A DNA stretch of 64,000 bases, taken from the NCBI RefSeq assembly GCF_004368965.1, contig NZ_SORO01000001.1, positions 124,001-188,000 of the forward strand, read 5' to 3'. A program made the translations under genes and the position numbers. The notes beneath the pieces are model-generated. The model searched no databases and was not told where the DNA came from. It saw nothing but the letters and a program-made list of their open reading frames with translations. Positions 27,092 to 36,121 of the stretch are shown piece by piece (within the stretch, counting starts at the first letter, position 1; each line of letters begins with the position of its first letter). Origin of the DNA: Leptospira meyeri (GTDB lineage Bacteria; Spirochaetota; Leptospiria; Leptospirales; Leptospiraceae).

Positions 27092-28168
27092 ATGAAATTG
27101 ATAAAATTAATAATCGTAAAATCGTTTCGTTTGATCGGAATCGACTGGTTCTTTATTAAGGACATTTTAAATGTGATAAGAGGATTTCGTGTTGTTAATC
27201 GTGAGATGAGGACTCCTCTGGAATCATTTCATAGTATGATCAACCTGTTTTGTCGAACAAGAGGTCGTTCTAATCAAATAATCCACAAAATTGTTAGTTT
27301 GTTTAGTTCTAAGGTTAAGTTAGACAGTATTGACGGGATCGTACCGATTAAGTCCAAATTGGATTTGAAGAAAGTTGTCAAGCAGTTGGACGAAAAAGGA
27401 TATGTAGTGTTTGAGAATGTTCTAACAGAAGAGGTGTGTGACTATTTATATAAATTCGGAACGACTACCGAGAGTAGTGCGCGCCCTCTGTATTCTGGTA
27501 GGGGACAGGTAGCAAAGAACACCATTATCGATTTTAATAATTTAATTGCAATTCACTATGATTTTAACGAGGAAACATTAATTAATGATCCGGTAATCCA
27601 GTCTTTGATGGCTGATAAGTCTTTGATTGCAATAGCACAGGAATATTTGAATTGTACTCCAATATCTAATGTTACAGGAATGTGGTGGCAAACAGATTTT
27701 GAAAAAACACCAAATGATGAGGCTGCGACAATGTGGCATTTTGATATGGACCACGTTCGATGGATTAAATATTTTTTCTATATTACGGATGTGAATACAA
27801 ACAGCGGACCACATTGTTTTGTTGAGGGAACCCATAAACCTGGAAAAATTCCGAAAAAACTATTAAAGAGAGGATATGCTCGTATTACCGATGAGGAAAT
27901 TGCGGAAGCATATCCCGAGAACATGGTAAAGGAATTTATTGGTAAAAGAGGAACTTTAATAATTGAAGATACAATTGGTTTACACAAAGGAAAACATGTT
28001 GTGGATGGCTCTAGATTGTTGTTTCAATTAACTTTCAGTGATCATTTATTTGGAGGAAATTACCCTGAGAGGAAGTTTAGGAAATTTACAGATTCGAAAG
28101 TAAAAGAATTTATTTTTAAAAACCCGAAAATATTTAGAAAATATTTAGAAACTTCAGTTAATCAATGA
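27092..28168 (+). CDS. Phytanoyl-CoA dioxygenase (PhyH)-like oxygenase
   Basis: A 358-residue protein of the Fe(II)/2-oxoglutarate oxygenase superfamily. The iron facial triad is visible as H216-x-D218 in MWHFDMDH and H298 (or H302) in LHKGKHVV, with R308 placed to bind 2-oxoglutarate. The N-terminal 75 residues are basic and precede the catalytic cupin core. The ATG at 27092 with upstream AGGA is preferred over a TTG at 27062. Such oxygenases are not standard in O-antigen loci; it may hydroxylate a sugar or acyl substituent (inference). It overlaps the next gene by 4 bases. Confidence 0.78.
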   Translation: MKLIKLIIVKSFRLIGIDWFFIKDILNVIRGFRVVNREMRTPLESFHSMINLFCRTRGRSNQIIHKIVSLFSSKVKLDSIDGIVPIKSKLDLKKVVKQLDEKGYVVFENVLTEEVCDYLYKFGTTTESSARPLYSGRGQVAKNTIIDFNNLIAIHYDFNEETLINDPVIQSLMADKSLIAIAQEYLNCTPISNVTGMWWQTDFEKTPNDEAATMWHFDMDHVRWIKYFFYITDVNTNSGPHCFVEGTHKPGKIPKKLLKRGYARITDEEIAEAYPENMVKEFIGKRGTLIIEDTIGLHKGKHVVDGSRLLFQLTFSDHLFGGNYPERKFRKFTDSKVKEFIFKNPKIFRKYLETSVNQ

Positions 28169-29160
28169 TTCGTAAGATTAGAAGTTACTTTATTCACCGT
28201 ATCATAAAGATTCTTAATCGGCTTTTGAACGATAGATTCGAGCAGATTTCGAATCGTTATCATTTGGTTTGTGAAGGAACTTTTTACTCTTCAAATGGTT
28301 GTTCGATTGGTGTCGGATCGAATTTAATTATACCAAATGGCACTGAGTTATTACTAGGTGAAGGTGTCTATATTGGTCGTAACGTGGAAATTGGACCTGG
28401 TAATCGAATTGAAATAGGCGATTATACATCTATCCAAGATCGAACTACCATACTTGGAGATGTATCCATTGGTCGTTATTGTACATTTGCAGCAAACATC
28501 AGTATTAGTTCAGGGAATCATTATTTTGATAAATTCCCTGAGTTGAATATTAAAGATCAGGATCGTAGAGTTTTGAAGGATCCTGAGCTTAGAAACCAAC
28601 ATAGTAAACCAGTGGTAATTGAAGATGATTGTTGGTTAGGTGCAAACGTGTTTGTGATGAATGGCTTAAAAATTGGGAAGGGATGCGTTATCGGAGCCAA
28701 CGCTGTGATAACAAAGGATGTTTTACCTTATTCTGTTGTTGCAGGCGTTCCTGGAAAAAAAATTAGAAATAGAATAAATTTTATTCCACCTACTTCACTA
28801 GACTATAACCGAAGTATTGATTTACCTTATTTTTACTCCGGTTTTTTAGTTTCTGATGCAGAAAGAGAACGTTATCACGAATTGAATGGTCTTGGCACAA
28901 AAAAACAATTCTCAATTGCATTAAAACACGATTCTGGGGACGTAGTTGTAGTTCGTTGTAAGAAAATTGTATCTGAAAAAGTTTGGTTGAGATATAATGA
29001 TTCGAAACAAGAGTTATCTGATGAATTTACGGATCTAAGTTTTCGATTGGATAGTGAAGAATCTATCATTCATTTTTCTCTTGCGATTGATCCAAATCAG
29101 AATCTGGATAAATCTTTGTCTTTGATTGTAGTTGGATCATGTTCTATCAAAAAACAATGA
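28165..29160 (+). CDS. Hexapeptide-repeat acyltransferase with C-terminal extension
   Basis: A 331-residue protein. Residues about 45-205 are a left-handed beta-helix of hexapeptide repeats (IGVGSN, IGRNVEIGPGN, IEIGDY, IGRY), with the catalytic-type SGNHYF and the final IGANAVITKDVLPYSVVAGVPGK seen in WbbJ/maltose O-acetyltransferase-like enzymes. Residues about 215-331 are an extra beta-rich domain I cannot assign. It may acylate a sugar of the O-chain; because Fuc3N biosynthesis usually ends with a hexapeptide N-acetyltransferase (FdtC), this is one candidate for that step (inference). Confidence 0.8.
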   Translation: MIRKIRSYFIHRIIKILNRLLNDRFEQISNRYHLVCEGTFYSSNGCSIGVGSNLIIPNGTELLLGEGVYIGRNVEIGPGNRIEIGDYTSIQDRTTILGDVSIGRYCTFAANISISSGNHYFDKFPELNIKDQDRRVLKDPELRNQHSKPVVIEDDCWLGANVFVMNGLKIGKGCVIGANAVITKDVLPYSVVAGVPGKKIRNRINFIPPTSLDYNRSIDLPYFYSGFLVSDAERERYHELNGLGTKKQFSIALKHDSGDVVVVRCKKIVSEKVWLRYNDSKQELSDEFTDLSFRLDSEESIIHFSLAIDPNQNLDKSLSLIVVGSCSIKKQ

Positions 29161-29175
29161 TCCTTTAAAGATCAT
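29157..29175 (+). terminator. Weak terminator-like hairpin
   Basis: ATGATC (29157-29162) and GATCAT (29170-29175) form a 6-bp stem with a 7-nt loop, overlapping the acyltransferase stop, and are followed by a T-rich stretch (ATTTTGATTTTT). The stem is AT-rich and short, so it may only attenuate transcription before the exporter genes. Confidence 0.25.
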
Positions 29176-29237
29176 ATTTTGATTTTTCATCATTACTCTC
29201 TAACAGCGAATTTGTTCGAATAAGGTTGCAAATAAAA

Positions 29238-30113
29238 ATGAATAGCATTAATACTCCTGAGCTTGTCGAAGATTGGGACTTGATTTTAGAACCACGTAGA
29301 AAGTGGTATTCCTTGCGTTTAGGTGAAATCATTCGATATAGAGATTTACTTTTTCTATTCGTGAGAAGAGATATAGTTTCTGTATATAAACAAACAATCC
29401 TTGGCCCCATATGGTTTTTTATTCAACCAGTTTTAACCTCTTTAACTTTTGCAGTAATATTTGGAGTGGTAGCAGGAATTGCTACTGATGGTATTCCAAA
29501 TTTTCTATTTTATTTAAGTGGAATTACAATTTGGAATTACTTTGCTGATACTTTAGTGAAAACTTCTGATACTTTTGTGGTCAATGCTGCAATATTTGGA
29601 AAAGTTTATTTTCCTCGCTTAATCGTTCCAATATCAATTGCTATTTCAAATTTGGTTAAATTTTTTCTGCAGTTTGTTTTGTTATTAGGGGTGATGTTGT
29701 TTTATAGCTTTTTAGGGACAGAGATAAAGATAAGTTTTTACTACCTTTTAATCCCTTTTTTGATTTTTTTGATGGGTATTATTGGTTTAGGATTTGGTAT
29801 TATTATTTCATCCTTAACAACAAAGTATCGGGATTTGAAATTTTTGGTTAATTTTGGTGTACAACTCTTGATGTATTGTTCACCGATCGTTTTTCCTCTT
29901 TCGATCGTAACTAATAATTTTCCGAAGATGAAATTAATTTTATTATTAAATCCAGTTACAAGTTTGATCGAGGCTTTTCGTTTTATCCTTCTCGGAGTTG
30001 GTGTTTTTGATTGGGTCTATCTCGGAATCAGTTTGGGATTTACCATCGTTTTAGTTTTTCTTTCAATAATCATTTTCAATCGAGTTGAGAGATCATTTAT
30101 CGATACTGTTTAG
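29238..30113 (+). CDS. wzm: O-antigen ABC transporter permease
   Basis: A 291-residue ABC-2 type membrane protein with about six membrane segments. The N-terminal LYS-rich region leads to RYRDLLFLFVRRDIVSVYKQT, then TILGPIWFFIQP, the conserved block of Wzm/TagG polysaccharide exporters. I use the ATG at 29238 rather than the TTG at 29226. The ATPase partner follows after 31 bp. Together they would export a complete polysaccharide chain, linked to its lipid carrier, across the inner membrane. Confidence 0.92.
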   Translation: MNSINTPELVEDWDLILEPRRKWYSLRLGEIIRYRDLLFLFVRRDIVSVYKQTILGPIWFFIQPVLTSLTFAVIFGVVAGIATDGIPNFLFYLSGITIWNYFADTLVKTSDTFVVNAAIFGKVYFPRLIVPISIAISNLVKFFLQFVLLLGVMLFYSFLGTEIKISFYYLLIPFLIFLMGIIGLGFGIIISSLTTKYRDLKFLVNFGVQLLMYCSPIVFPLSIVTNNFPKMKLILLLNPVTSLIEAFRFILLGVGVFDWVYLGISLGFTIVLVFLSIIIFNRVERSFIDTV

Positions 30114-30144
30114 AGTCAGTGTTGAGTTTTAGGAAACAAAATTC

Positions 30145-31425
30145 ATGAGTGATGTAGTTTTACGAATAGATAATATCTCAAAACAATATAGATTGGGTCA
30201 AATAAGCACAGGTTCTTTGGCTCATGATTTAAACCGATGGTGGAAACTTCTCCGAGGGAAAGAAGATCCTTATTTGCAAGTAGGGCAAGTTAATGACCGA
30301 AGTGTTGCTAGTGATAGTGAATACGTATGGTCGTTAAAAAATGTTAGTTTTGATGTAAAACGTGGAGATGTTGTTGGCATTATCGGTAAGAATGGTGCTG
30401 GAAAATCGACTCTTTTGAAAATACTATCCCAGGTTACTTCGCCTACACAGGGCAGTGTTAAAATTAAAGGCCGTGTTGCTGCATTGTTAGAAGTTGGAAC
30501 TGGATTTCATCCTGACCTTACAGGTCGCGAGAATGTTTTTCTGAATGGGGCTATACTTGGAATGACCTCGGCAGAGATTAAAAGTAAATTTGATGAAATC
30601 ATAAACTTTAGCGGAGTTGAAAAATACATCGATACTCCTGTTAAAAGATATTCTTCTGGAATGATGGTTCGCTTAGGATTTGCAGTTGCAGCACATTTGG
30701 AGCCGGAGATTTTGATTGTAGATGAAGTGTTGGCTGTCGGTGATGCTGAGTTTCAAAAGAAATGTTTAGGTAAAATCCAAAATGTTTCGAGTGAAGGAAG
30801 AACAGTTCTTTTTGTTAGTCACAATATGCAAGCACTTCAAGCAATTTGTAAACGAGGCATTTTGCTAAAACATGGAATGGTCGAAGAAAATAGTGATATT
30901 GATGTTTGCATTCAAAAATACACTGGTCTCTTTCAAGAAGCAAATTTAGAAAATTTAGCAATTAATGATCGATTGGGTCGCACGAATAGCAATGGAAATG
31001 CTTTGTTTACGAGTGTGAGTCCTCGAACGGGAAACCAACATTCTTGGAGCTTTGATTCAAAAGATGATGTTTATTTAGATTTTACTTTAAATATTCGAGA
31101 ACATTGTGATGGACTATCATTTTATTTTGCATTAATCGAACCTCTGGCAATGAGTGTGATTACAAATTATAAAACACGTATGACAGAACATTCTCCAAAG
31201 GTTGGGGAGCCATTCCATTTTTCCTTAAAAATTCCTAAAAATTCTCTTCGTGTTGGACAATATTTAATGTACATTGCCATTGGAGATAAGGATCTAAGGA
31301 AATGGTATGACGTCATTGATAATAACATAAATTTACCAGCGCTTAGTATCACTTCTTCCGAACTGGATCCACATCACAATATGGGTTTAGTGAGTCTGCC
31401 ATTTGAATTGAAGATAGAAAAATAA
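30145..31425 (+). CDS. wzt: O-antigen ABC transporter ATPase with C-terminal substrate domain
   Basis: A 426-residue ATPase. Walker A is G81-KNGAGKST; the signature motif is around S170-S171-G172; Walker B with the catalytic glutamate is ILIVDEVLAVGD near 190-201; the switch histidine lies in FVSHN. Residues about 270-426 form a Wzt_C beta-sandwich domain, which in E. coli O8/O9a binds the modified non-reducing end of the glycan. An AGGAAA ribosome site precedes the ATG. The extended C-terminus implies a chain with a recognised end cap; adjacent methyltransferases are candidates to make it (inference). Confidence 0.93.
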   Translation: MSDVVLRIDNISKQYRLGQISTGSLAHDLNRWWKLLRGKEDPYLQVGQVNDRSVASDSEYVWSLKNVSFDVKRGDVVGIIGKNGAGKSTLLKILSQVTSPTQGSVKIKGRVAALLEVGTGFHPDLTGRENVFLNGAILGMTSAEIKSKFDEIINFSGVEKYIDTPVKRYSSGMMVRLGFAVAAHLEPEILIVDEVLAVGDAEFQKKCLGKIQNVSSEGRTVLFVSHNMQALQAICKRGILLKHGMVEENSDIDVCIQKYTGLFQEANLENLAINDRLGRTNSNGNALFTSVSPRTGNQHSWSFDSKDDVYLDFTLNIREHCDGLSFYFALIEPLAMSVITNYKTRMTEHSPKVGEPFHFSLKIPKNSLRVGQYLMYIAIGDKDLRKWYDVIDNNINLPALSITSSELDPHHNMGLVSLPFELKIEK

Positions 31426-31452
31426 TTAGTCTATTCTGCTAAAGGTGTTAAT

Positions 31453-32130
31453 TTGTTTTTAATTAAAAGAATAGTAAATAAACTTCAAAGTAAAAACTAC
31501 TTTCGTTCTTATTCCCAAGAAGGAGAGGATATGGTTCTCCGCGATCTTTTTGGAGATAAAAGAGATGGTCATTTTGTGGACATTGGAGCTTATGATCCGT
31601 TTCGATTTTCCAATACAAATTATTTTTATGAATTGGGTTGGACTGGTATCAACATTGAGCCGTCCCCAGATGGGTTTCGACAATTTGAAATACATAGAAA
31701 ACAAGATATAAATTTGAATATTGGAATTGGTTTAGTAGAATCTGAATTAGTTTATTATCGATTTGAAGAAGCTGCTTTGAATACCTTCGATGCCGAAAGA
31801 GTTAAGTTCTTAGAAGAAACCACGAATTATAAATCAAAAGATAGCGTAAAGGTTAAGGTAAGACCACTTGCAAGTGTTTTGCAGGAGTTCTCTTTGGATA
31901 AAAAGATCGATTTTATGAATATTGATGTGGAATGGAATGAAATTTCGGTTTTGAAATCCGGGGATTGGAAGAAGTTTAGACCGAAAGTAATATTAATAGA
32001 AATTCTAAATTTTGAGCTTGAGACAATTGCTAAAAATCCAATCCATCTTTTATTAAATGAAATCGGGTATTCATTTTATTGTAAAACTCCTCGCACTTGT
32101 TTTTATTTAGATAAAAACTTCTCTATTTAA
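31453..32130 (+). CDS. FkbM-family methyltransferase
   Basis: A 225-residue SAM-dependent methyltransferase. HFVDIGAYDPFRFSNTNYFY and GINIEPSPDGF are the SAM-binding motifs of the FkbM family; FMNIDVEWNE follows. The start is a TTG at 31453 preceded by AAAGG. These enzymes O-methylate sugars. Coming directly after wzt, it is a candidate for methylating the chain terminus read by Wzt (inference). Confidence 0.87.
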   Translation: MFLIKRIVNKLQSKNYFRSYSQEGEDMVLRDLFGDKRDGHFVDIGAYDPFRFSNTNYFYELGWTGINIEPSPDGFRQFEIHRKQDINLNIGIGLVESELVYYRFEEAALNTFDAERVKFLEETTNYKSKDSVKVKVRPLASVLQEFSLDKKIDFMNIDVEWNEISVLKSGDWKKFRPKVILIEILNFELETIAKNPIHLLLNEIGYSFYCKTPRTCFYLDKNFSI

Positions 32131-32168
32131 AAAGGCCTTCCTAATTCATTTTGCCAAAATCTTAACCA

Positions 32169-33881
32169 ATGAAATACGCTCCTATCATAATATTTGTATA
32201 TAACAGGCCTGACCATACGAAACGTGTGATTAATTCTTTGATTGCGAATGAAGAAGCTTCTGAATCGGATTTAATTATATACTCTGATTTTGCGAAAGCA
32301 GAAACTCATTTAGCGAAAGTCAATGAAGTTAGATCCTATTTAAAAGAAGTTAGAGGTTTTAAATCAGTTCGAATTGTTGAAAGAACAGAAAATTATGGCC
32401 TTGCTAAATCAATCATAAGTGGCGTTTCTGAGGTAATTGAACAGTCTGGATCTGTTATTGTTTTAGAAGACGATATCCTCGTAAGTCCGTATTTTTTACG
32501 GTTTATGAATTCTGGATTAGAAAAGTATAAAGAGGAAGAAAAGGTCGCAAGTATTCATGGATACAGTTACCCAATGGATACAATTGGGTTAGATGATACT
32601 TACTTTATAAGAGGGGCTGATTGTTGGGGATGGGCTACCTGGCGAAGGGCTTGGCAATATTTTGAACCTGATGGTAAAAAATTGCGGGATCAATTAATTA
32701 GAGAAGATTTAGTAGCACGTTTTGATTACGACCATACGTATCCATTTTTCCAGATGCTGAATGATCAAATTTTAGGTCGTAATAATAGTTGGGCAATCCG
32801 CTGGCACGCTTCGGTTTTTTTAAAGAATAAACTTACTTTGTATCCGAAAGAAAGTTTAATTTTAAATATTGGATTAGATAATTCTGGTACACACTGCGAT
32901 GATAATGATTATTTGAGCAAAGAATTTTCGTTAAAATGTAATCATGAGTTCCCTAAGGTTATAGAGGAAAATTTTGAAGCAAGAAATCGGATGGTTAACT
33001 ATTTTCGATCCATTTCTAAACAGCAAAATCCATCTCTGTATTCCCGTTTTTCTAGAATCGCTGCTCGTTTACTTGGATTCGCTAAGAGAATTCTAAAAAG
33101 AGTTTTTGGATTTCTGAGGAATAAAGAGAGAAAGGTTGAAATTACTTTTACTGGCAATTATGCAACTTGGGACGAAGCATCGACAATTTGTTCAGGTTAC
33201 GATTCAGATATAATCATCAATAAAGTAAAGGATTCTTTACGATTAGTTCGAGATGGAAAAGCCATTTATGAACGTGATTCGGTTATTTTTGATAACATCG
33301 AATATTCGCAGCCACTTTTAGCAGGATTATTATTTGCATCAGCCTTGAATGGTGGGAAGCTGAAGGTTTTAGATTTTGGCGGATCACTTGGTAGTAGTTA
33401 TTTTCAGAACCGGAAATTTTTATCTGAATTGCCTTTGGTAGAGTGGAGTATCGTTGAACAAGAGAAGATGGTCTCCATCGGAAAGTTAGAGTTCGAAAAT
33501 AAAGAACTCCGCTTTTTTCATACGATAGATGAGGCAGTAAAGAATCGGCAGCCAGAAACAGTAATTTTGTCGAGCGTTTTGCCATACATCAAAAATCCTT
33601 ATGAAGTATTAGCGTTAATCAAAAGTTTTAATTTTGAAACAATCATTGTTGATCGAACTCCTTTTTTTATAAAAGATCTACCTGATCGCATTACGATTGA
33701 GACTGTCCCTCCAGAAATTTACATTGCAAAGTATCCTGCTTGGTTTTTTAATTATAAAACTTTTTTGGATTTTTTATCAGATAAATATGAATTGGTGGAA
33801 TCCTTTGAATCAAATGACCACTATTCTTTGGTCGACGCTGAAATTATCTATCGAGCATTGATATTTAAGAGAAAAATATGA
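32169..33881 (+). CDS. Glycosyltransferase fused to TIGR04325-type methyltransferase
   Basis: A 570-residue two-domain protein. Residues 1 to about 290 are a GT-A-like domain: IIIFVYNRPDHTKRVINSL at the start, VIVLEDDILVSPYFLRFM around 97-115 and RGADCWGWATWRRAW around 144-158. A basic linker follows. Residues about 325-570 match the TIGR04325/LIC12133 putative methyltransferase family, with YATWDEAS, KVLDFGGSLGSSYF and the later VDRTPFF and YPAWFFN blocks. Combining transfer with methylation in one chain suits addition of a methylated capping residue beside a Wzt with a substrate domain (inference). Confidence 0.82.
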   Translation: MKYAPIIIFVYNRPDHTKRVINSLIANEEASESDLIIYSDFAKAETHLAKVNEVRSYLKEVRGFKSVRIVERTENYGLAKSIISGVSEVIEQSGSVIVLEDDILVSPYFLRFMNSGLEKYKEEEKVASIHGYSYPMDTIGLDDTYFIRGADCWGWATWRRAWQYFEPDGKKLRDQLIREDLVARFDYDHTYPFFQMLNDQILGRNNSWAIRWHASVFLKNKLTLYPKESLILNIGLDNSGTHCDDNDYLSKEFSLKCNHEFPKVIEENFEARNRMVNYFRSISKQQNPSLYSRFSRIAARLLGFAKRILKRVFGFLRNKERKVEITFTGNYATWDEASTICSGYDSDIIINKVKDSLRLVRDGKAIYERDSVIFDNIEYSQPLLAGLLFASALNGGKLKVLDFGGSLGSSYFQNRKFLSELPLVEWSIVEQEKMVSIGKLEFENKELRFFHTIDEAVKNRQPETVILSSVLPYIKNPYEVLALIKSFNFETIIVDRTPFFIKDLPDRITIETVPPEIYIAKYPAWFFNYKTFLDFLSDKYELVESFESNDHYSLVDAEIIYRALIFKRKI

Positions 33882-34570
33882 ATAGAGACTTCTTACCGAA
33901 TTTTAAATACATCTTCTTGAATCCGTTCTTTATTACGAGACGGTTCCTTTTTTTGAACATCCAGAAATTAAGTGTCCATATAAAAAAGGGGAAGTTACTT
34001 GATATAGGATGTGGCACAAAGCCGTATCAGAAATTTTTTCAAGAAGCCGAATATGTAGGAATGGATTATGCACATGGAATTAATTCGGCAAATCCAGTTG
34101 CTGATGTTTTCTATGATGGAAAGAATTTTCCATTTAAGGCAAATACCTTTGATTATTTTTTAGCAACAGAAGTTCTGGAACACGTTTTTAATCCAGATGA
34201 GTTCATTCTTGAAATCAAACGAGTCCTTAAAAAAGGAGGAATAGGCATTGTTACTGTTCCATTTGTTTGGGATGAACATGAAGTTCCATATGATTTTGCA
34301 AGATATTCGTCGTTTGGTGTTAAGGCATTATTGGAGCGAAATGGTTTTCAAATTCTAGAACAACATAAAACGGGAAACTTTGTTTTAACTCTTGGGCAAA
34401 TGTTTTGTACTTATTTATATTATTATTTTTCCAGGAAGCGCTCAATCTATAGATTAAGTTTGCCTTTGGTGTTTGCTCCGATTCAGTTAATGACAATCTT
34501 TTTGTCTAAACTGCTTCCATCTAACAATGGATTTTACTTAGACAATATTCTTTTGGTGAAGAAAAAATAA
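33878..34570 (+). CDS. Class I SAM-dependent methyltransferase
   Basis: A 230-residue methyltransferase. LLDIGCGTKPYQKFF is motif I, FLATEVLEHVFNPDEF motif II-like, and VLKKGGIGIVTVPF motif III-like; the C-terminal 50 residues are hydrophobic and may associate with the membrane. It overlaps the fusion gene by 4 bases (ATGA). It is the third methyltransferase-type domain in 3 kb. The substrate is not predictable; a sugar or lipid carrier headgroup is plausible. Confidence 0.83.
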   Translation: MNRDFLPNFKYIFLNPFFITRRFLFLNIQKLSVHIKKGKLLDIGCGTKPYQKFFQEAEYVGMDYAHGINSANPVADVFYDGKNFPFKANTFDYFLATEVLEHVFNPDEFILEIKRVLKKGGIGIVTVPFVWDEHEVPYDFARYSSFGVKALLERNGFQILEQHKTGNFVLTLGQMFCTYLYYYFSRKRSIYRLSLPLVFAPIQLMTIFLSKLLPSNNGFYLDNILLVKKK

Positions 34571-34578
34571 ACTTTGTT

Positions 34579-35013
34579 ATGGATGAACTCATTGTAAAGA
34601 ACTCAGGTTATGTTCGGCTGAAGCAGTTTGTTGATCAAAGAGAGGGGAGTCTAACTGTTGCCGAATCTAATCGAGACATTCCTTTCGAGATCAAGAGGAC
34701 GTATTATATCATTCAAAAAAATGCTTCTGATGTCACTCGCGGAAATCACGCACATAAAGAAACAGTTCAGGTAATTTTTTGCCTAAGTGGCAGCTTTGTT
34801 TTACATCTAGACGATGGGAAAAATACACAAAAAATTTTGATGAATGAAAGTAATCTTGGTGTCATACTAGGAAAAGAGTTGTGGCATTCCATGGAATCAA
34901 TTTCCTCCGATTGCATTATGTTGGTATATGCTTCTGACTATTTTGATGAAGATGATTATCTCCGTAAGTACGATGAATTTTTGAAATACATTGCTGAAGA
35001 AAGAAATGATTGA
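34579..35013 (+). CDS. fdtA: dTDP-4-oxo-6-deoxyglucose 3,4-ketoisomerase
   Basis: A 144-residue cupin of the FdtA/QdtA family. The signature R54-GNHAHKE contains H57 and H59, matching the active-site histidines; the cupin strand FVLHLDDGK and [13 protein letters not shown] follow. It moves the keto group of dTDP-4-keto-6-deoxyglucose from C4 to C3. The aminotransferase gene follows with a short overlap. The needed substrate would come from RfbA/RfbB encoded 25 kb upstream. FdtA (galacto) versus QdtA (gluco) product stereochemistry cannot be decided by eye. Confidence 0.85.
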   Translation: MDELIVKNSGYVRLKQFVDQREGSLTVAESNRDIPFEIKRTYYIIQKNASDVTRGNHAHKETVQVIFCLSGSFVLHLDDGKNTQKILMNESNLGVILGKELWHSMESISSDCIMLVYASDYFDEDDYLRKYDEFLKYIAEERND

Positions 35014-36118
35014 ATATGAAAATTTAAAACTCTTAAATGCTCCTTTCCAGGAGGAGATTGATGAAGCTGTGTTACGTGTTTCACAGAGTGGTTGGTTTAT
35101 ACTTGGAAATGAATTGGAAAAGTTCGAGGCAGAGTTTGCAGCTTTTAATGGTAACAAGTATTGTATCGGCGTTGCCTCTGGATTAGATGCTTTGATATTA
35201 AGTCTTAAATATTATAATTTCCCAGAGGGGATGGAGGTAATTGTTCCCTCTAATACTTATATTGCGACTATTTTATCTATCATACAAAACGGACTAAAGC
35301 CTGTTTTAGTGGAACCTTCGATTGATACTTATAATATTGATCCTGTAAAAATAAAAGAAAAGATAACTAGGGATACTTGTGCAGTGATGGTGGTACATCT
35401 TTATGGTCGGCCCTGTGATATGGAGCCGATTGTAGAAATTTGTAACGTGAATAATCTAGTTTTAATTGAAGATTGTGCGCAAGCACATGGTGCAAAATAT
35501 AACCAAAAGAATGTTGGTACATTTGGTCATGTAAATGCTTTTAGTTTTTATCCCACAAAGAACTTAGGAGCATTTGGAGATGCAGGTGCTGTTGTAACGG
35601 ATGATCCGGATATCGCTGATAAAATACGAAAACTCCGAAACTATGGTTCTTCGGTAAAATACTATAATGAATTTGTCGGAATGAATTCACGACTTGATGA
35701 AATACAAGCAGCTATTCTTTCGGTAAAGTTAAAATATCTTTCCAAAATCAATCAGCATAAAAAAGAACTTTTCCAGGTTTACGAAACTGGTTTAGCGAAC
35801 AGGTTTATCAAACCACTACCTGATGATCATAAAATCTATCAGGTCCACCATATTTATCCAATTAGGTCTTTTCATCGCGAAAAGTTGAAAAGTTATCTGT
35901 TGGATAACGGAATCAAAACAGAAATTCACTATCCAGTGCCACCTCATAAACAGAGAGCTTTAAATGATTATAAAATAGGCGATTGGGGCAGGGTAGTTGG
36001 TTCTTATCCAATTGCAGAAGAAATTCATGAAACGGAACTAAGTTTGCCAATTTCTTTTATTCATTCAAAACCTGAAATAGAACGAGTTGTTGAAGTTTTA
36101 AATAGGTGGCAAAACTAA
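35006..36118 (+). CDS. fdtB: dTDP-3-amino-3,6-dideoxyhexose transaminase
   Basis: A 370-residue PLP aminotransferase of the DegT family, from the ATG at 35006. The Schiff-base lysine is K185 in [16 protein letters not shown], and the PLP block is EDCAQAHGA; the NLGAFGDAG form is the hallmark of FdtB/QdtB/TylB-like C3 transaminases. It would make dTDP-Fuc3N or dTDP-Qui3N from the FdtA product. It overlaps fdtA by 8 bases. The final N-acylation could be done by the hexapeptide protein at 28165 or one of the GNATs. Confidence 0.88.
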   Translation: MIEYENLKLLNAPFQEEIDEAVLRVSQSGWFILGNELEKFEAEFAAFNGNKYCIGVASGLDALILSLKYYNFPEGMEVIVPSNTYIATILSIIQNGLKPVLVEPSIDTYNIDPVKIKEKITRDTCAVMVVHLYGRPCDMEPIVEICNVNNLVLIEDCAQAHGAKYNQKNVGTFGHVNAFSFYPTKNLGAFGDAGAVVTDDPDIADKIRKLRNYGSSVKYYNEFVGMNSRLDEIQAAILSVKLKYLSKINQHKKELFQVYETGLANRFIKPLPDDHKIYQVHHIYPIRSFHREKLKSYLLDNGIKTEIHYPVPPHKQRALNDYKIGDWGRVVGSYPIAEEIHETELSLPISFIHSKPEIERVVEVLNRWQN

Positions 36119-36121
36119 TTA

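Noticed and set aside
29157..29175. Strong intrinsic terminator before the ABC exporter
   Set aside because: The stem is only six AT-rich pairs and overlaps a stop codon; listed only as a weak terminator-like hairpin.
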